From NCBI GenBank assembly GCA_027483425.1, contig JAIXUR010000561.1, positions 1-9,681 on the forward strand: 9,681 nucleotides of DNA. The letters are read 5' to 3'. Of the stretch, positions 1 through 5,685 are shown one piece after another. The notes under the pieces are model-generated. The model worked only from the letters and a program-made list of their open reading frames with translations, was not told the DNA's origin and ran no database searches. The translations under genes and the position numbers were made by a program. Numbering within the stretch: the first letter of the stretch is position 1; every line of letters begins with the position of its first letter. The DNA is from Cyanobacteriota bacterium. Lineage in GTDB: Bacteria; Cyanobacteriota; Cyanobacteriia; Phormidesmidales; Phormidesmidaceae.

Positions 1-1148
1 ATGGTGACAAAGTCGACGACTCCCTGTACAGCGTGGGCTACGCTCAGCTGCCACAGCTCGGCCTGCAACTGGGGCCGCAGGCTAGCGGGAGTGGGGGGTT
101 CCTGGCCCGGTTGTAGGGGGGGCGAGGGGGGGCGACTTTGCCACAGTGGTTCGGGCTCGTCGGGGTAGAGATCGCGCACCTCTTGAATATCGCTATCGAT
201 CAGGTAGCCCCGGCTAATGTAGCGGCGGATGAGGTCTAACCCCTGGCGGTTGACCGCCCGCCGAAACAGAGCGTCGCGGGACGCCTGGCCGTAGATCCAC
301 AAATCGTCCACGCTATCGACGACCGAGTTGGGGCCTACCCCTCGGGGATAGCGCACGTAGTCAAACAGCACCCCGTCCGGTTGACGCCGCAGCACGGCTC
401 CCAACATCTGGCTATAGTCGGCCTGGGCCTGGGGGTGGTAGGGGTCTACAAAGACTTCGTCGGGGTTGCTGGACGATCCGGCTTTGGCATAGCTGTAGGT
501 GGTTTGGCCGCGCCCGTTGAGGGCCAGCACCTCGGCGCGATCGCTGCGCAGGCCGTAGGAGTAGCCAAAGTTCAGGGTAAAGACCCAGGCATCCATCCGT
601 AGACCCCGCTGCCGCCCTGTCTCCAGGGCTTCGGCAAACAGATCGCGGCGCTCGTAGCCGGGGGTCTGCACCACCGAGGGCCAGATGGTGGGGTTGTCGG
701 CCTCGGGTAGCAGCACCTGGCCCCCGTAAAATACCTCGATGTAGGCCTCGTTATAGCCCAGGTTAACCACCCGATCGAACAGGGCGTCTAAAATGCCGGG
801 TTGCAGATCGCAGGGGTACAGCCGCACCCAAATAGCCTGCCGTTGGGGCCAGGTGCGGCTGCGGCATTGGCGCAGGTCTTCAGTGTGCTGGCGCACCATG
901 GCCTGGTACTGCTGCTGGGCGGTGGCGTCGCCAGCCAGGGCCGCTGTCCGCAGGTTTTCCTTGGCTACGGCGGCCTCTTGGCTTACCTGGCAGTAGGCAT
1001 TGAGGGCCTCTGCTCGCCCGGTGCCAGGGAGTGGCAGTAGACCCAGGGTCACCAGACCAGACGCCATGGTCAGCCCCGACATCACCAAAGGCCTGACGAG
1101 CCGCTGCACCGAACCACGCAACCGGGCTGTAAGGGAATAAGGAGCCAT
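1..1148 (-). CDS. Secreted GHL10/DUF4015-like putative glycoside hydrolase, 3' end cut by window edge
   Basis: The reading frame runs without a stop from an ATG at 1148 to position 1, giving about 382 residues with the C-terminus missing. The N-terminus has a basic region, a hydrophobic core at about residues 21-41 and an AEA cleavage site near 46-48, so export is predicted. A short helical segment (about 55-98) precedes the catalytic-type barrel. Barrel signatures are AIWVRLYPCDL (105-115), WVFTLNFGYSYG (188-199), FVDPYHPQAQ (233-242) and DGVLFDYVRYP (258-268). The VDP..P and FDYVRYP motifs are hallmarks of the GHL10/DUF4015 TIM-barrel family, often annotated in cyanobacteria as family 10 glycosylhydrolase. 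The substrate is unknown, presumably a cell-wall or extracellular polysaccharide. An in-frame ATG at 1154 is an alternative start; neither start has a clear Shine-Dalgarno. The gene lies 62 bp downstream of the small gene ending at 1211, and the gap holds a short hairpin (AAGCTG, loop GCT, CAGCTT at 1169-1183). Confidence 0.85.
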   Translation of the reverse strand, partial: MAPYSLTARLRGSVQRLVRPLVMSGLTMASGLVTLGLLPLPGTGRAEALNAYCQVSQEAAVAKENLRTAALAGDATAQQQYQAMVRQHTEDLRQCRSRTWPQRQAIWVRLYPCDLQPGILDALFDRVVNLGYNEAYIEVFYGGQVLLPEADNPTIWPSVVQTPGYERRDLFAEALETGRQRGLRMDAWVFTLNFGYSYGLRSDRAEVLALNGRGQTTYSYAKAGSSSNPDEVFVDPYHPQAQADYSQMLGAVLRRQPDGVLFDYVRYPRGVGPNSVVDSVDDLWIYGQASRDALFRRAVNRQGLDLIRRYISRGYLIDSDIQEVRDLYPDEPEPLWQSRPPSPPLQPGQEPPTPASLRPQLQAELWQLSVAHAVQGVVDFVT

Positions 1149-1210
1149 AGTCATCGAGTAAGGATACCAAGCTGGCTCAGCTTAACACTGGGATACGGCG
1201 GGATGTCGAT

Positions 1211-1579
1211 CTACTTCTCCTCCCCTGGAAACTCGTCGTCATCTAAGGTCTCTACGATGGGTGGAAAGAGGCTGCCAAAATCTAGGCCGGGTAGATTGGC
1301 CAGCAGCGCCTGGAGCTTCATCCGTTGAATATAGGGCCAGCCGCCATTCACTTCAATGTCCCTCAGCAGGGCGTAAAGGGTTTGGCGATTGTCGGGCAGG
1401 GCGTCGTAGAACAGGGTTTCGCAGATGTCGCGGTGGCGCTGCTCCAGCAGCCGCAGCAGGGCCAGCAGCGCAACATGCTTGTCCCGACGGTTTAGGGCCG
1501 CCTGGTCGATCAGGTTAGAGAGTTGGGTCAGATCCTCCGGAAGGCTGTCGCTGCGATCGCCGGGGGGGTAATCGGTCAT
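1211..1579 (-). CDS. Conserved cyanobacterial protein of unknown function, 122 aa
   Basis: I recognise no named domain. The protein is small, mostly helical and soluble, with no signal peptide or membrane segment. Its core is a leucine-rich helix (HVALLALLRLLEQRHRDICE) followed by LFYDALPDNRQTLYALLRDI and a GGWPYIQRMK segment. It ends in an acidic tail (DDDEFPGEEK). The pattern resembles hypothetical proteins I associate with cyanobacteria. The frame is open upstream to a TTG at 1633 (140 aa). I prefer the ATG at 1579 because the TTG overlaps a TTGACT that looks more like a -35 box, and the extra residues look non-protein-like. No strong ribosome site is visible before either start. It may be co-transcribed with the downstream glycoside-hydrolase-like gene 62 bp away. 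Confidence 0.75.
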   Translation of the reverse strand: MTDYPPGDRSDSLPEDLTQLSNLIDQAALNRRDKHVALLALLRLLEQRHRDICETLFYDALPDNRQTLYALLRDIEVNGGWPYIQRMKLQALLANLPGLDFGSLFPPIVETLDDDEFPGEEK

Positions 1580-1605
1580 AGGGTTGGGTGGCAACTTCGT
1601 TAAAT

Positions 1606-1633
1606 AGCTTAATGTTAGTTGTCTGGTAGTCAA
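1606..1633 (-). promoter_or_regulatory. Candidate sigma70-type promoter of the 122-aa protein gene
   Basis: On the minus strand TTGACT (1633-1628) is followed after 16 nt by TAAGCT (1611-1606). The -35 box is good and the -10 box is weak. It would place transcription start just upstream of the ATG at 1579. Tentative. Confidence 0.25.
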
Positions 1634-1693
1634 GGGCAGCCCCCAGAATTTGTAAAGCTCCGATCCAGCCTTAAATCTGAAACCCTTTGCCCG

Positions 1694-1712
1694 CTTAGGG
1701 TTACCTTAGGGT
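1694..1712. promoter_or_regulatory. Pair of CTTAGGGT direct repeats, 11-bp period
   Basis: CTTAGGGT occurs at 1694-1701 (its T is 1701) and again at 1705-1712, separated by 3 bp. This is the geometry of OmpR/PhoB-family operators, in which two subunits bind the same DNA face. The cyanobacterial Pho box uses 8-bp CTTAACCT-like units at the same 11-bp spacing, but here the second half of each unit differs (GGGT rather than ACCT). The identity of any binding protein is unknown. Confidence 0.3.
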
Positions 1713-1795
1713 GGGCCGCCCTGGGCGGAGCGTGCCTGAGATTCTGGGAAAGAGGCCCAGAGCCATGTAGAATGCTTACTTGAGGTTCTACTGGC

Positions 1796-1931
1796 TAAGA
1801 GGTTGTTTGAAAAGCCAAAGAGCGTCTCAGGTTATACCTATGGAGTAGGCTAATGTCTTCAAAAGTCAGCGTTTTTGCTGCCTCTTGGCGGCAAATCATA
1901 CCTGGGACAACCCTTTTCAAACAACCTCTAA
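1796..1931. mobile_element. MITE-like element (IS5 family, IS1031-type ends) with TAA target duplication
   Basis: A 130-bp segment (1799-1928) is bounded by perfect 16-bp terminal inverted repeats, GAGGTTGTTTGAAAAG at 1799-1814 and its complement at 1913-1928. Both ends are flanked by TAA (1796-1798 and 1929-1931). The GAG-initial end and a 3-bp TNA duplication match the IS1031 subgroup of the IS5 family. There is no room for a transposase, so this is a non-autonomous element that would be mobilised in trans. It sits 183 bp upstream of the psbO start codon. Confidence 0.75.
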
Positions 1932-2074
1932 GGGCGAGCCCAGCCTTGCTGTTGGGTATAGGGGCAGGTTACGTCTTGTCGCTCGCAATGGTTAAAGACC
2001 GGGCCATCGCGCCAGGGCTACTTGGCCCGCGCATAGCAGCCCAGAGCCAACGGCTGTCGCATTATTTTGAGTAG

Positions 2075-2108
2075 TTTGACAGCGCCCTTTACATACTAAT
2101 TTTTGAGG
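2075..2108 (+). promoter_or_regulatory. psbO upstream control region and Shine-Dalgarno
   Basis: GAGG at 2105-2108 lies 6 nt before the psbO ATG and is a good ribosome site that fixes the start. Just upstream are a consensus-like TTGACA (2076-2081) and TTTACATA (2088-2095), the latter matching one half of the HLR1 motif bound by RpaB. No well-spaced -10 box follows TTGACA, so the true promoter may lie further upstream, and the second HLR1 half (2098-2105) is poor. Confidence 0.4.
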
Positions 2109-2114
2109 TAGACC

Positions 2115-2942
2115 ATGAGGTATCGCGCCCTCTTAGTTGCGTTCTTGGCCATCTGCCTGAGTGTACTGACAGCCTGTAGCGAAGCGCCCAGTGCCACCAG
2201 TAGTGTGCCGCTAACCTACGACCAAATCCGTAACACTGGCCTGGCCAATAAGTGCCCCCAACTCTCTGAAATGACCCGGGGCAGCATTGCCCTAGAAAGC
2301 GGTAAGACCTATAAGCTGGTGGGCATGTGCATTGAGCCCACCGCCTACTTTGTCAAAGAAGAGCCCGCCTCTAAGCGCCAAGCCGCCGCCTACGTGTCCG
2401 GCAAGGTGCTGACCCGCTACACCTCCAGCCTTGATCAGGTGAGTGGTGACTTAACCCTCAATACGGACGGCAGCCTGCTGTTCTCCGAAACCGGCGGCAT
2501 GGACTTCCAGCCCATCACCGTTCAGCTTCCCGGCGGTCAGCAGGAGCCTTTCCTGTTTACCGTCAAGGGTCTGACAGCTCAATCGCAGCCCGGCCAAAGT
2601 GCTTTGACGACCTCCGTCGACTTTGAGGGTAGCTACAAAGTGCCCTCCTACCGGACGTCTAATTTTCTCGATCCCAAGGGGCGTGGTCTGGCCACCGGCT
2701 ACGACACCGCTGTAGCGCTGCCCGGCAGCGGCGACAGCGAAGAGTACTTGAAGGAAAACATGAAATCCTTCGATATCGGCCAGGGCCATATGTCTCTGCG
2801 GGTCTCTAAGATTGATGGTACGACCGGTGAAATCGGTGGCACCTTTGAAGCTGAGCAACCCTCCGACACCGACATGGGCACCGCTAAACCCGTAGATATC
2901 AAGCTGCAAGGCGTCTTCTACGCCCGCCTCGAAGAAGCCTAG
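2115..2942 (+). CDS. psbO: Photosystem II manganese-stabilizing protein PsbO
   Basis: PsbO is the 33-kDa extrinsic protein that caps and stabilises the Mn4CaO5 cluster of photosystem II on the thylakoid lumen side. The 275-residue length is normal for the family. Recognisable family blocks are LTYDQIRNTGLANKCPQLSE (33-52), YFVKEEPASKRQ (78-89), LTRYTSSLDQVSGDL (99-113), TVQLPGG (135-141), PFLFTVK (145-151), VPSYRTSNFLDPKGRG (176-191), GYDTAVALP (195-203), TGEIGGTFEAEQPSDTD (237-253) and GVFYARLE (266-273). C47 and C72 are the expected disulfide pair. The export signal ends in LTAC (18-21), a lipobox, suggesting a lipid-anchored precursor rather than a plain signal-peptidase I substrate. I recall this form from other filamentous cyanobacteria. 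The start is supported by GAGG 6 nt upstream. It is monocistronic, ending in a strong terminator 40 bp downstream. Confidence 0.98.
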   Translation: MRYRALLVAFLAICLSVLTACSEAPSATSSVPLTYDQIRNTGLANKCPQLSEMTRGSIALESGKTYKLVGMCIEPTAYFVKEEPASKRQAAAYVSGKVLTRYTSSLDQVSGDLTLNTDGSLLFSETGGMDFQPITVQLPGGQQEPFLFTVKGLTAQSQPGQSALTTSVDFEGSYKVPSYRTSNFLDPKGRGLATGYDTAVALPGSGDSEEYLKENMKSFDIGQGHMSLRVSKIDGTTGEIGGTFEAEQPSDTDMGTAKPVDIKLQGVFYARLEEA

Positions 2943-2981
2943 GGCCAGCCGTCATCTCATTTCCCCACAGTTTTGGGGTTC

Positions 2982-3009
2982 AGGAAGGAGCAAGTCTCCT
3001 TCCTTTTTT
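2982..3009 (+). terminator. Intrinsic terminator of psbO
   Basis: A perfect 9-bp stem (AGGAAGGAG at 2982-2990, CTCCTTCCT at 2996-3004) with loop CAAGT is followed directly by a run of six T (3004-3009). It begins 40 nt after the psbO stop. This is a canonical rho-independent terminator. Confidence 0.93.
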
Positions 3010-3021
3010 GTGGCCAATTGT

Positions 3022-3035
3022 AGGGCCGATGCCCT
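3022..3035. repeat. Short palindrome AGGGC-CGAT-GCCCT
   Basis: A 5-bp stem with a CGAT loop lies just after the psbO terminator. Preceded by TTGT, it resembles a short or decayed copy of the same style of dispersed hairpin as the following tandem repeat. Weak on its own. Confidence 0.3.
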
Positions 3036-3063
3036 GGCGGAACCATCCATCCACTCGGCCAAG

Positions 3064-3133
3064 ATTGGGCAGACATGTGGGTCTGCCCCTACCCACCTAT
3101 TGGGCAGACACGTGGGTCTGCCTCTACCCACCC
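3064..3133. repeat. Two tandem 35-bp REP-like palindromic units
   Basis: Two adjacent 35-bp units (3064-3098, 3099-3133) differ at only a few positions. Each contains GGGCAGAC, a 6-nt loop and GTCTGCCC (GTCTGCCT in the second), giving an 8-bp hairpin, followed by CTACCCACC. A short CCCA run continues to about 3140. The units look like dispersed REP-type elements of cyanobacterial intergenic regions rather than a regulatory site of one gene. Confidence 0.75.
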
Positions 3134-3275
3134 ACCCACCTCCACGACGCGGTGTCGAGCATAGGTGATCTCGATCACACCTTCACCCCACCAATATCAC
3201 CCCGGCCAGAGGGGGCTATCACCACGCGCTTTGGCCCTGCGCGGGATAGTAATGAGGTCGCGTGAAACCCCTGCC

Positions 3276-3770
3276 ATGGTCTCTTCCCCCACCCTCTCCC
3301 CCTCCCCCCAACCCGTCACCTGGGGGCATCGAATTCAGACCAGTTTGCGACGACTCGCCACGGCTACCGCTGCTGTCATTGGTCTGTCGGCCATGGCCAG
3401 CCCCGGCGTCCTAGGCAGCACCCCTGGCCTGCCCAATGGCACCTACCTGTACGGCGAGTCTCCCGTTGCCGATACCATTGGCGCAGTTTATTTCGTGTTT
3501 GAGGCCAAGGACGGGCAGTTGACCGGAGCCCTCTATCAGCCGTCGTCATCCTTTGACTGTGTGCGTGGCACCGTGGGCAACGGAGCCCTCGATTTGACGA
3601 TTACCGATGCCTACGACCAAACTGAATCGCCTTACTCGATCGCCGTCGGGGCTGGGGCTACCGTGGCCAGCACGGGCGGTGGTGCCATCCCTCAGCTAGA
3701 GGGCATGCATGCGATCGCGACCCTCTCTGGGCTAGACCACCAACTCCTCGCTACCTGTGCCAGCTATTAG
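3276..3770 (+). CDS. Secreted cyanobacterial protein of unknown function, 164 aa
   Basis: I know no named function. From the ATG at 3276 the protein starts with a polar stretch, then RR and a hydrophobic segment (LATATAAVIGLSAMA) typical of an export signal. The mature part reads LPNGTYLYGESP, YFVFEAKDGQLTGALYQPSS, SFDCVRG, DLTITDAYDQT and a C-terminal LLATC. This series (NGTYLYG.SP, FVFE, SFDC, SPY, C-terminal Cys) is a pattern I associate with a cyanobacterial family of small exported beta-rich proteins. The two Cys in SFDC and ATC may form a disulfide. The start is uncertain: in-frame ATG at 3252 and GTG at 3165 are longer options, none has a clear ribosome site, and the shortest gives the most normal signal peptide. 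It converges with the DUF1997 gene. Confidence 0.78.
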   Translation: MVSSPTLSPSPQPVTWGHRIQTSLRRLATATAAVIGLSAMASPGVLGSTPGLPNGTYLYGESPVADTIGAVYFVFEAKDGQLTGALYQPSSSFDCVRGTVGNGALDLTITDAYDQTESPYSIAVGAGATVASTGGGAIPQLEGMHAIATLSGLDHQLLATCASY

Positions 3771-3777
3771 CTGGGCA

Positions 3778-3817
3778 GATCCGGGCGCTGGGGATAGGAT
3801 ACCCCAGCGCCCGGATC
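3778..3817. terminator. Perfect 16-bp stem-loop between convergent genes
   Basis: GATCCGGGCGCTGGGG (3778-3793) pairs perfectly with 3802-3817 around the 8-nt loop ATAGGATA. It fills the 48-bp gap between two convergent stop codons (3770 and 3819). Neither strand has a T run after the stem, so it is not a classical intrinsic terminator. Its position argues for a bidirectional transcription stop or an mRNA 3'-end stabiliser shared by both genes. Confidence 0.65.
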
Positions 3818-3818
3818 C

Positions 3819-4406
3819 CTACACCGGGCGACCGTGCAGGGATCCCTGAGCATTGGTTGGGGGCTGTCTTTGGCTGGTTGCCACCCAGGCCCGATAGTCC
3901 TCCACCAGCTGCCGCTCGATGCGGTACTTAATCGTGGTCAAAATGCTGCCTAAGAAGGCTTGGCCGGTGCGATCGAGCACAGAAACAGGCATAAAGCGAA
4001 TCGGCGGCGGCAGTTCTAAATGAATTTGCAAATCGGCCCGACCCTGGAGTTCGGTGTAGCTGGCCTGGTGTTTAGGCGTCAGGGTGCCCTGCAAGGCTAG
4101 GCCAAACGACTCATTGACAAAGCTTAAATACTCGGGGCCTTTGACCTGGCACGCCACCGACTCTAACCGCAGGGTACCATCGGCCAGGGACCACACCCGC
4201 AGGTCAGCGGTGGGTTCGATGCTAAGGCCAAAAAATTGGAGAGGCCGCAGGCTGAGTCGATAGACCCCTTCGCCTAGCACCTCAATGCGGCGCGGATCGG
4301 TAATGGCTTGAACCAAGCGCTGGGGCTGCCGCAGGTAGTGCTCGATGGGGATGGCCTCGTGGGGCACCCGCAACCGCAGGGTTTGGCTGGCGTGAAATTC
4401 ATGCAT
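3819..4406 (-). CDS. DUF1997 family protein, 195 aa
   Basis: The sequence matches the DUF1997 family of cyanobacteria and plastid-bearing plants, whose function is not established. Diagnostic segments are FHASQTLRLRV (4-14), PIEHYLRQPQRLVQAITDP (20-38), YRLSLRPLQFFGLSIEPTADLRVW in pieces at 49-72, GTLRLESVACQVKGPEY (77-93), ADLQIHLELPPPIRFMP (124-140) and the C-terminal helix around LGSILTTIKYRIERQLVEDY (152-171). There is no signal peptide or membrane segment, so it is probably soluble. The length is normal. The ATG at 4406 immediately follows another, out-of-frame ATG (TCTATGCATG), and no good Shine-Dalgarno is present. The gene is divergent from the 81-aa gene at 4662. The AT-rich patch at 4445-4490 probably carries its promoter. 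Confidence 0.88.
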   Translation of the reverse strand: MHEFHASQTLRLRVPHEAIPIEHYLRQPQRLVQAITDPRRIEVLGEGVYRLSLRPLQFFGLSIEPTADLRVWSLADGTLRLESVACQVKGPEYLSFVNESFGLALQGTLTPKHQASYTELQGRADLQIHLELPPPIRFMPVSVLDRTGQAFLGSILTTIKYRIERQLVEDYRAWVATSQRQPPTNAQGSLHGRPV

Positions 4407-4609
4407 AGAAAAACGCTACCTGAAAATGGGGCAGGACCCAGGAGAGATAAAGTTTTATGACTCTTGCTTAATAATTTAGTACGTTCTGAGCGATGGGTGG
4501 GGCTTGCCAAGCTCTTCTAGGCACCGTAAAAGGCCTGGCCTAAAGGGAGATGGGGAGATCCTCCCCGCTGGTATTCGGCTCTCCGACTCGCGGCTTGATC
4601 TGAGAAGGC

Positions 4610-4627
4610 GTTACATAGAGTTACTAC
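4610..4627 (+). promoter_or_regulatory. HLR1-like direct repeat (possible RpaB site) upstream of the 81-aa gene
   Basis: GTTACATA (4610-4617), two bases, then GTTACTAC (4620-4627). The HLR1 site of the cyanobacterial response regulator RpaB is two (G/T)TTACA(T/A)(T/A) units separated by 2 bp. The first unit matches at 8 of 8 positions and the second at 6 of 8, with exact spacing. It ends 34 nt before the ATG at 4662, close to where a promoter should be. The match is from memory of the consensus and was not scored. Confidence 0.45.
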
Positions 4628-4661
4628 TCATTCAGGGGCAATTGCACCCCAGGAGACCGCA

Positions 4662-4907
4662 ATGACCTTTACTCCCACCCATGTTTTGATTTCGCGCACT
4701 AAAGAAACCCCGGTGCACCTGGTGGCCGGGCCCAAGGGCTACTGGCTCTACACCGAAGCCGAATGGCAGCGCGATACCACCCCTGCCTTTGAGATGCGCC
4801 CGAAGCTGGGCTTTTATTGCCGAGGGCAGCAGGTGGTTGGCTTTCGCCTCCAGCCCGTAGAAGCACCGGCCACCGCCGTACAGCCCCAAGCGGCCACCGT
4901 CAACTAA
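4662..4907 (+). CDS. Small conserved cyanobacterial protein, 81 aa
   Basis: The function is unknown. AGGAG at 4651-4655, 6 nt before the ATG, is the strongest ribosome site after that of psbO and supports a real gene. The protein is soluble, with a compact beta-type core: HVLISRTKETPVHLVAGPKG (7-26), YWLYTEAEW, FEMRPKLGFYCRG (43-55), QQVVGFRLQPVE (56-67). It then has a low-complexity Ala/Thr/Val tail. It resembles short hypothetical proteins of filamentous cyanobacteria. An HLR1-like repeat lies 34 nt upstream, which would suggest control by light or redox state if it binds RpaB. The upstream gap also has a small GGGGAG-ATC-CTCCCC hairpin (4552-4566). It is a single gene with no partner on the same strand within 230 bp. 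Confidence 0.72.
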   Translation: MTFTPTHVLISRTKETPVHLVAGPKGYWLYTEAEWQRDTTPAFEMRPKLGFYCRGQQVVGFRLQPVEAPATAVQPQAATVN

Positions 4908-5000
4908 GTAATGCTGGGGCCGGAGTGCATGGGTGCTGCCCCTCGCCGCTGGTGGTGCCTGAGGATAGCGTGGCAAGGCTGATCGCTTCCTAGAGCACCA

Positions 5001-5085
5001 GTACAGTATGGCTAAAAACCCGGTTTCTTCGTCGCTGCGCTAACGGCATGACTTGCCTTCTGGCCGAGAAACCGGGTTTCTGTAC
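5001..5085. repeat. Dispersed palindromic element with AAACCCGGTTTCT arms
   Basis: AAACCCGGTTTCT (5016-5028) and its exact complement (5067-5079) flank a 38-bp centre. An outer GTACAG/CTGTAC pair (5001-5006, 5080-5085) extends the palindrome. The 13-bp arm contains its own palindrome (AAACCCGGTTT-like). I recognise AGAAACCCGGTTTCT-type arms as abundant in filamentous cyanobacterial intergenic DNA. There are no coding capacity and no visible target duplication. Confidence 0.7.
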
Positions 5086-5142
5086 CGACGTTCTAGGCTC
5101 TGGACGGTATCCTGGAGCTGTCGAAGGTTATCAGGATGATTC

Positions 5143-5631
5143 ATGGCTCCTAGGACCGCTGAGCCTCCCTCGCTGCTCATCAAGCTGCTGGTGATCAAAA
5201 AAATGCTGTTCGGTGGGGTGATGCTGGCCGTTTCGGTCATGGCCGCCCTGGGCTGGGGCTACCACGATCAGGTCGTCGCCTTCGCCGATAGTTATTTACT
5301 CAACCCCGAGTATGGCCTGGTGCGCTGGGTGGTGGAACATTTAGCCAATGCCAAGCCCCAGGTGCTGGGCCAAGTGGCGGCCCTCACCGGGGTGTATGGG
5401 CTGCTGATTGAAAGTGCTGCGGTCGGACTGTGGCTGGGCTTCGTCTGGGCGGAGCCGCTCTTTATTGCCCTCGTCACGGTTCTACTGCCCCTCGAAATGG
5501 CCGAGGTGCTGCATCACCCGTCGCCTTCCAAGGTGCTGCTCTTGGTCATCAACCTGGCCATTGTCGTGATCTTGACGACCCATTGGCTGCGGGGCCGTAG
5601 CCACGAGCCGCCGATGGCCCCAGCGCCCTAG
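5143..5631 (+). CDS. DUF2127 family integral membrane protein, 162 aa
   Basis: The protein has four predicted membrane helices: about 12-36, 75-98, 101-120 and 129-149. The arrangement and motifs fit DUF2127: an N-terminal LLIKLLVIKKMLFGG helix, a central GVYGLLIESAAVGLWLGFVW block (83-102) with E90, LLPLEMAEVLHHPSPSK (114-130) with E118, and a last helix with INLAIVVILTTHWLR (136-150). The family's biochemical role is not established. AGGA at 5133-5136, 6 nt before the ATG, supports the start, and the length is usual. The dispersed palindrome at 5001-5085 sits just upstream. The gene converges with the DUF3122 gene, leaving only 54 bp, which contains no strong terminator. Confidence 0.87.
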   Translation: MAPRTAEPPSLLIKLLVIKKMLFGGVMLAVSVMAALGWGYHDQVVAFADSYLLNPEYGLVRWVVEHLANAKPQVLGQVAALTGVYGLLIESAAVGLWLGFVWAEPLFIALVTVLLPLEMAEVLHHPSPSKVLLLVINLAIVVILTTHWLRGRSHEPPMAPAP

Positions 5632-5685
5632 GCCAGCCCCCTAGACCGGCATTTCTCACGGCGCTGGGGAATGATGTCCCAGGGG

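Larger units (their letters stand above)
1580..2114. other. Intergenic region between divergent genes (122-aa protein gene and psbO)
   Basis: About 535 bp without a convincing gene. It holds, in order, a possible minus-strand promoter (1606-1633), a direct repeat (1694-1712), a small GC-rich hairpin (CCGCC CTG GGCGG near 1716-1728), a MITE-like element (1799-1928) and the psbO upstream region. A 73-codon open frame at 1853-2074 begins inside the MITE and has no recognisable protein features, so I do not call it. Confidence 0.7.

Noticed and set aside
880..1170. Minus-strand 96-codon frame overlapping the start of the glycoside-hydrolase-like gene
   Set aside because: It is a different frame of the same strand, with composition unlike a protein, while the overlapping frame has a signal peptide and family motifs.
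1606..1633. TTG start at 1633 for the 122-aa gene
   Set aside because: The TTG is part of a -35-like TTGACT, and the extra 18 residues look non-conserved; the ATG at 1579 is simpler.
1853..2074. Plus-strand 73-codon open frame
   Set aside because: It starts inside the MITE, has no ribosome site and reads like translated intergenic DNA.
2451..2909. Minus-strand 152-codon frame opposite psbO
   Set aside because: It lies wholly antisense to an unmistakable psbO, a shadow caused by high GC and codon bias.
3064..3133. Possible CRISPR array
   Set aside because: There are only two units with no spacers; the repeats are directly adjacent palindromes.
4552..4566. GGGGAG-ATC-CTCCCC hairpin as a terminator
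   Set aside because: There is no T run, and it lies between divergent genes where no terminator is needed.
4632..4976. Minus-strand 114-codon frame opposite the 81-aa gene
   Set aside because: The plus-strand gene has a strong Shine-Dalgarno and a compact conserved-looking core; this frame has neither.
5664..5682. CTGGG/CCCAG hairpin between the convergent DUF2127 and DUF3122 genes
   Set aside because: It has only 5 bp with a 9-nt loop and no T run, too weak to call a terminator.
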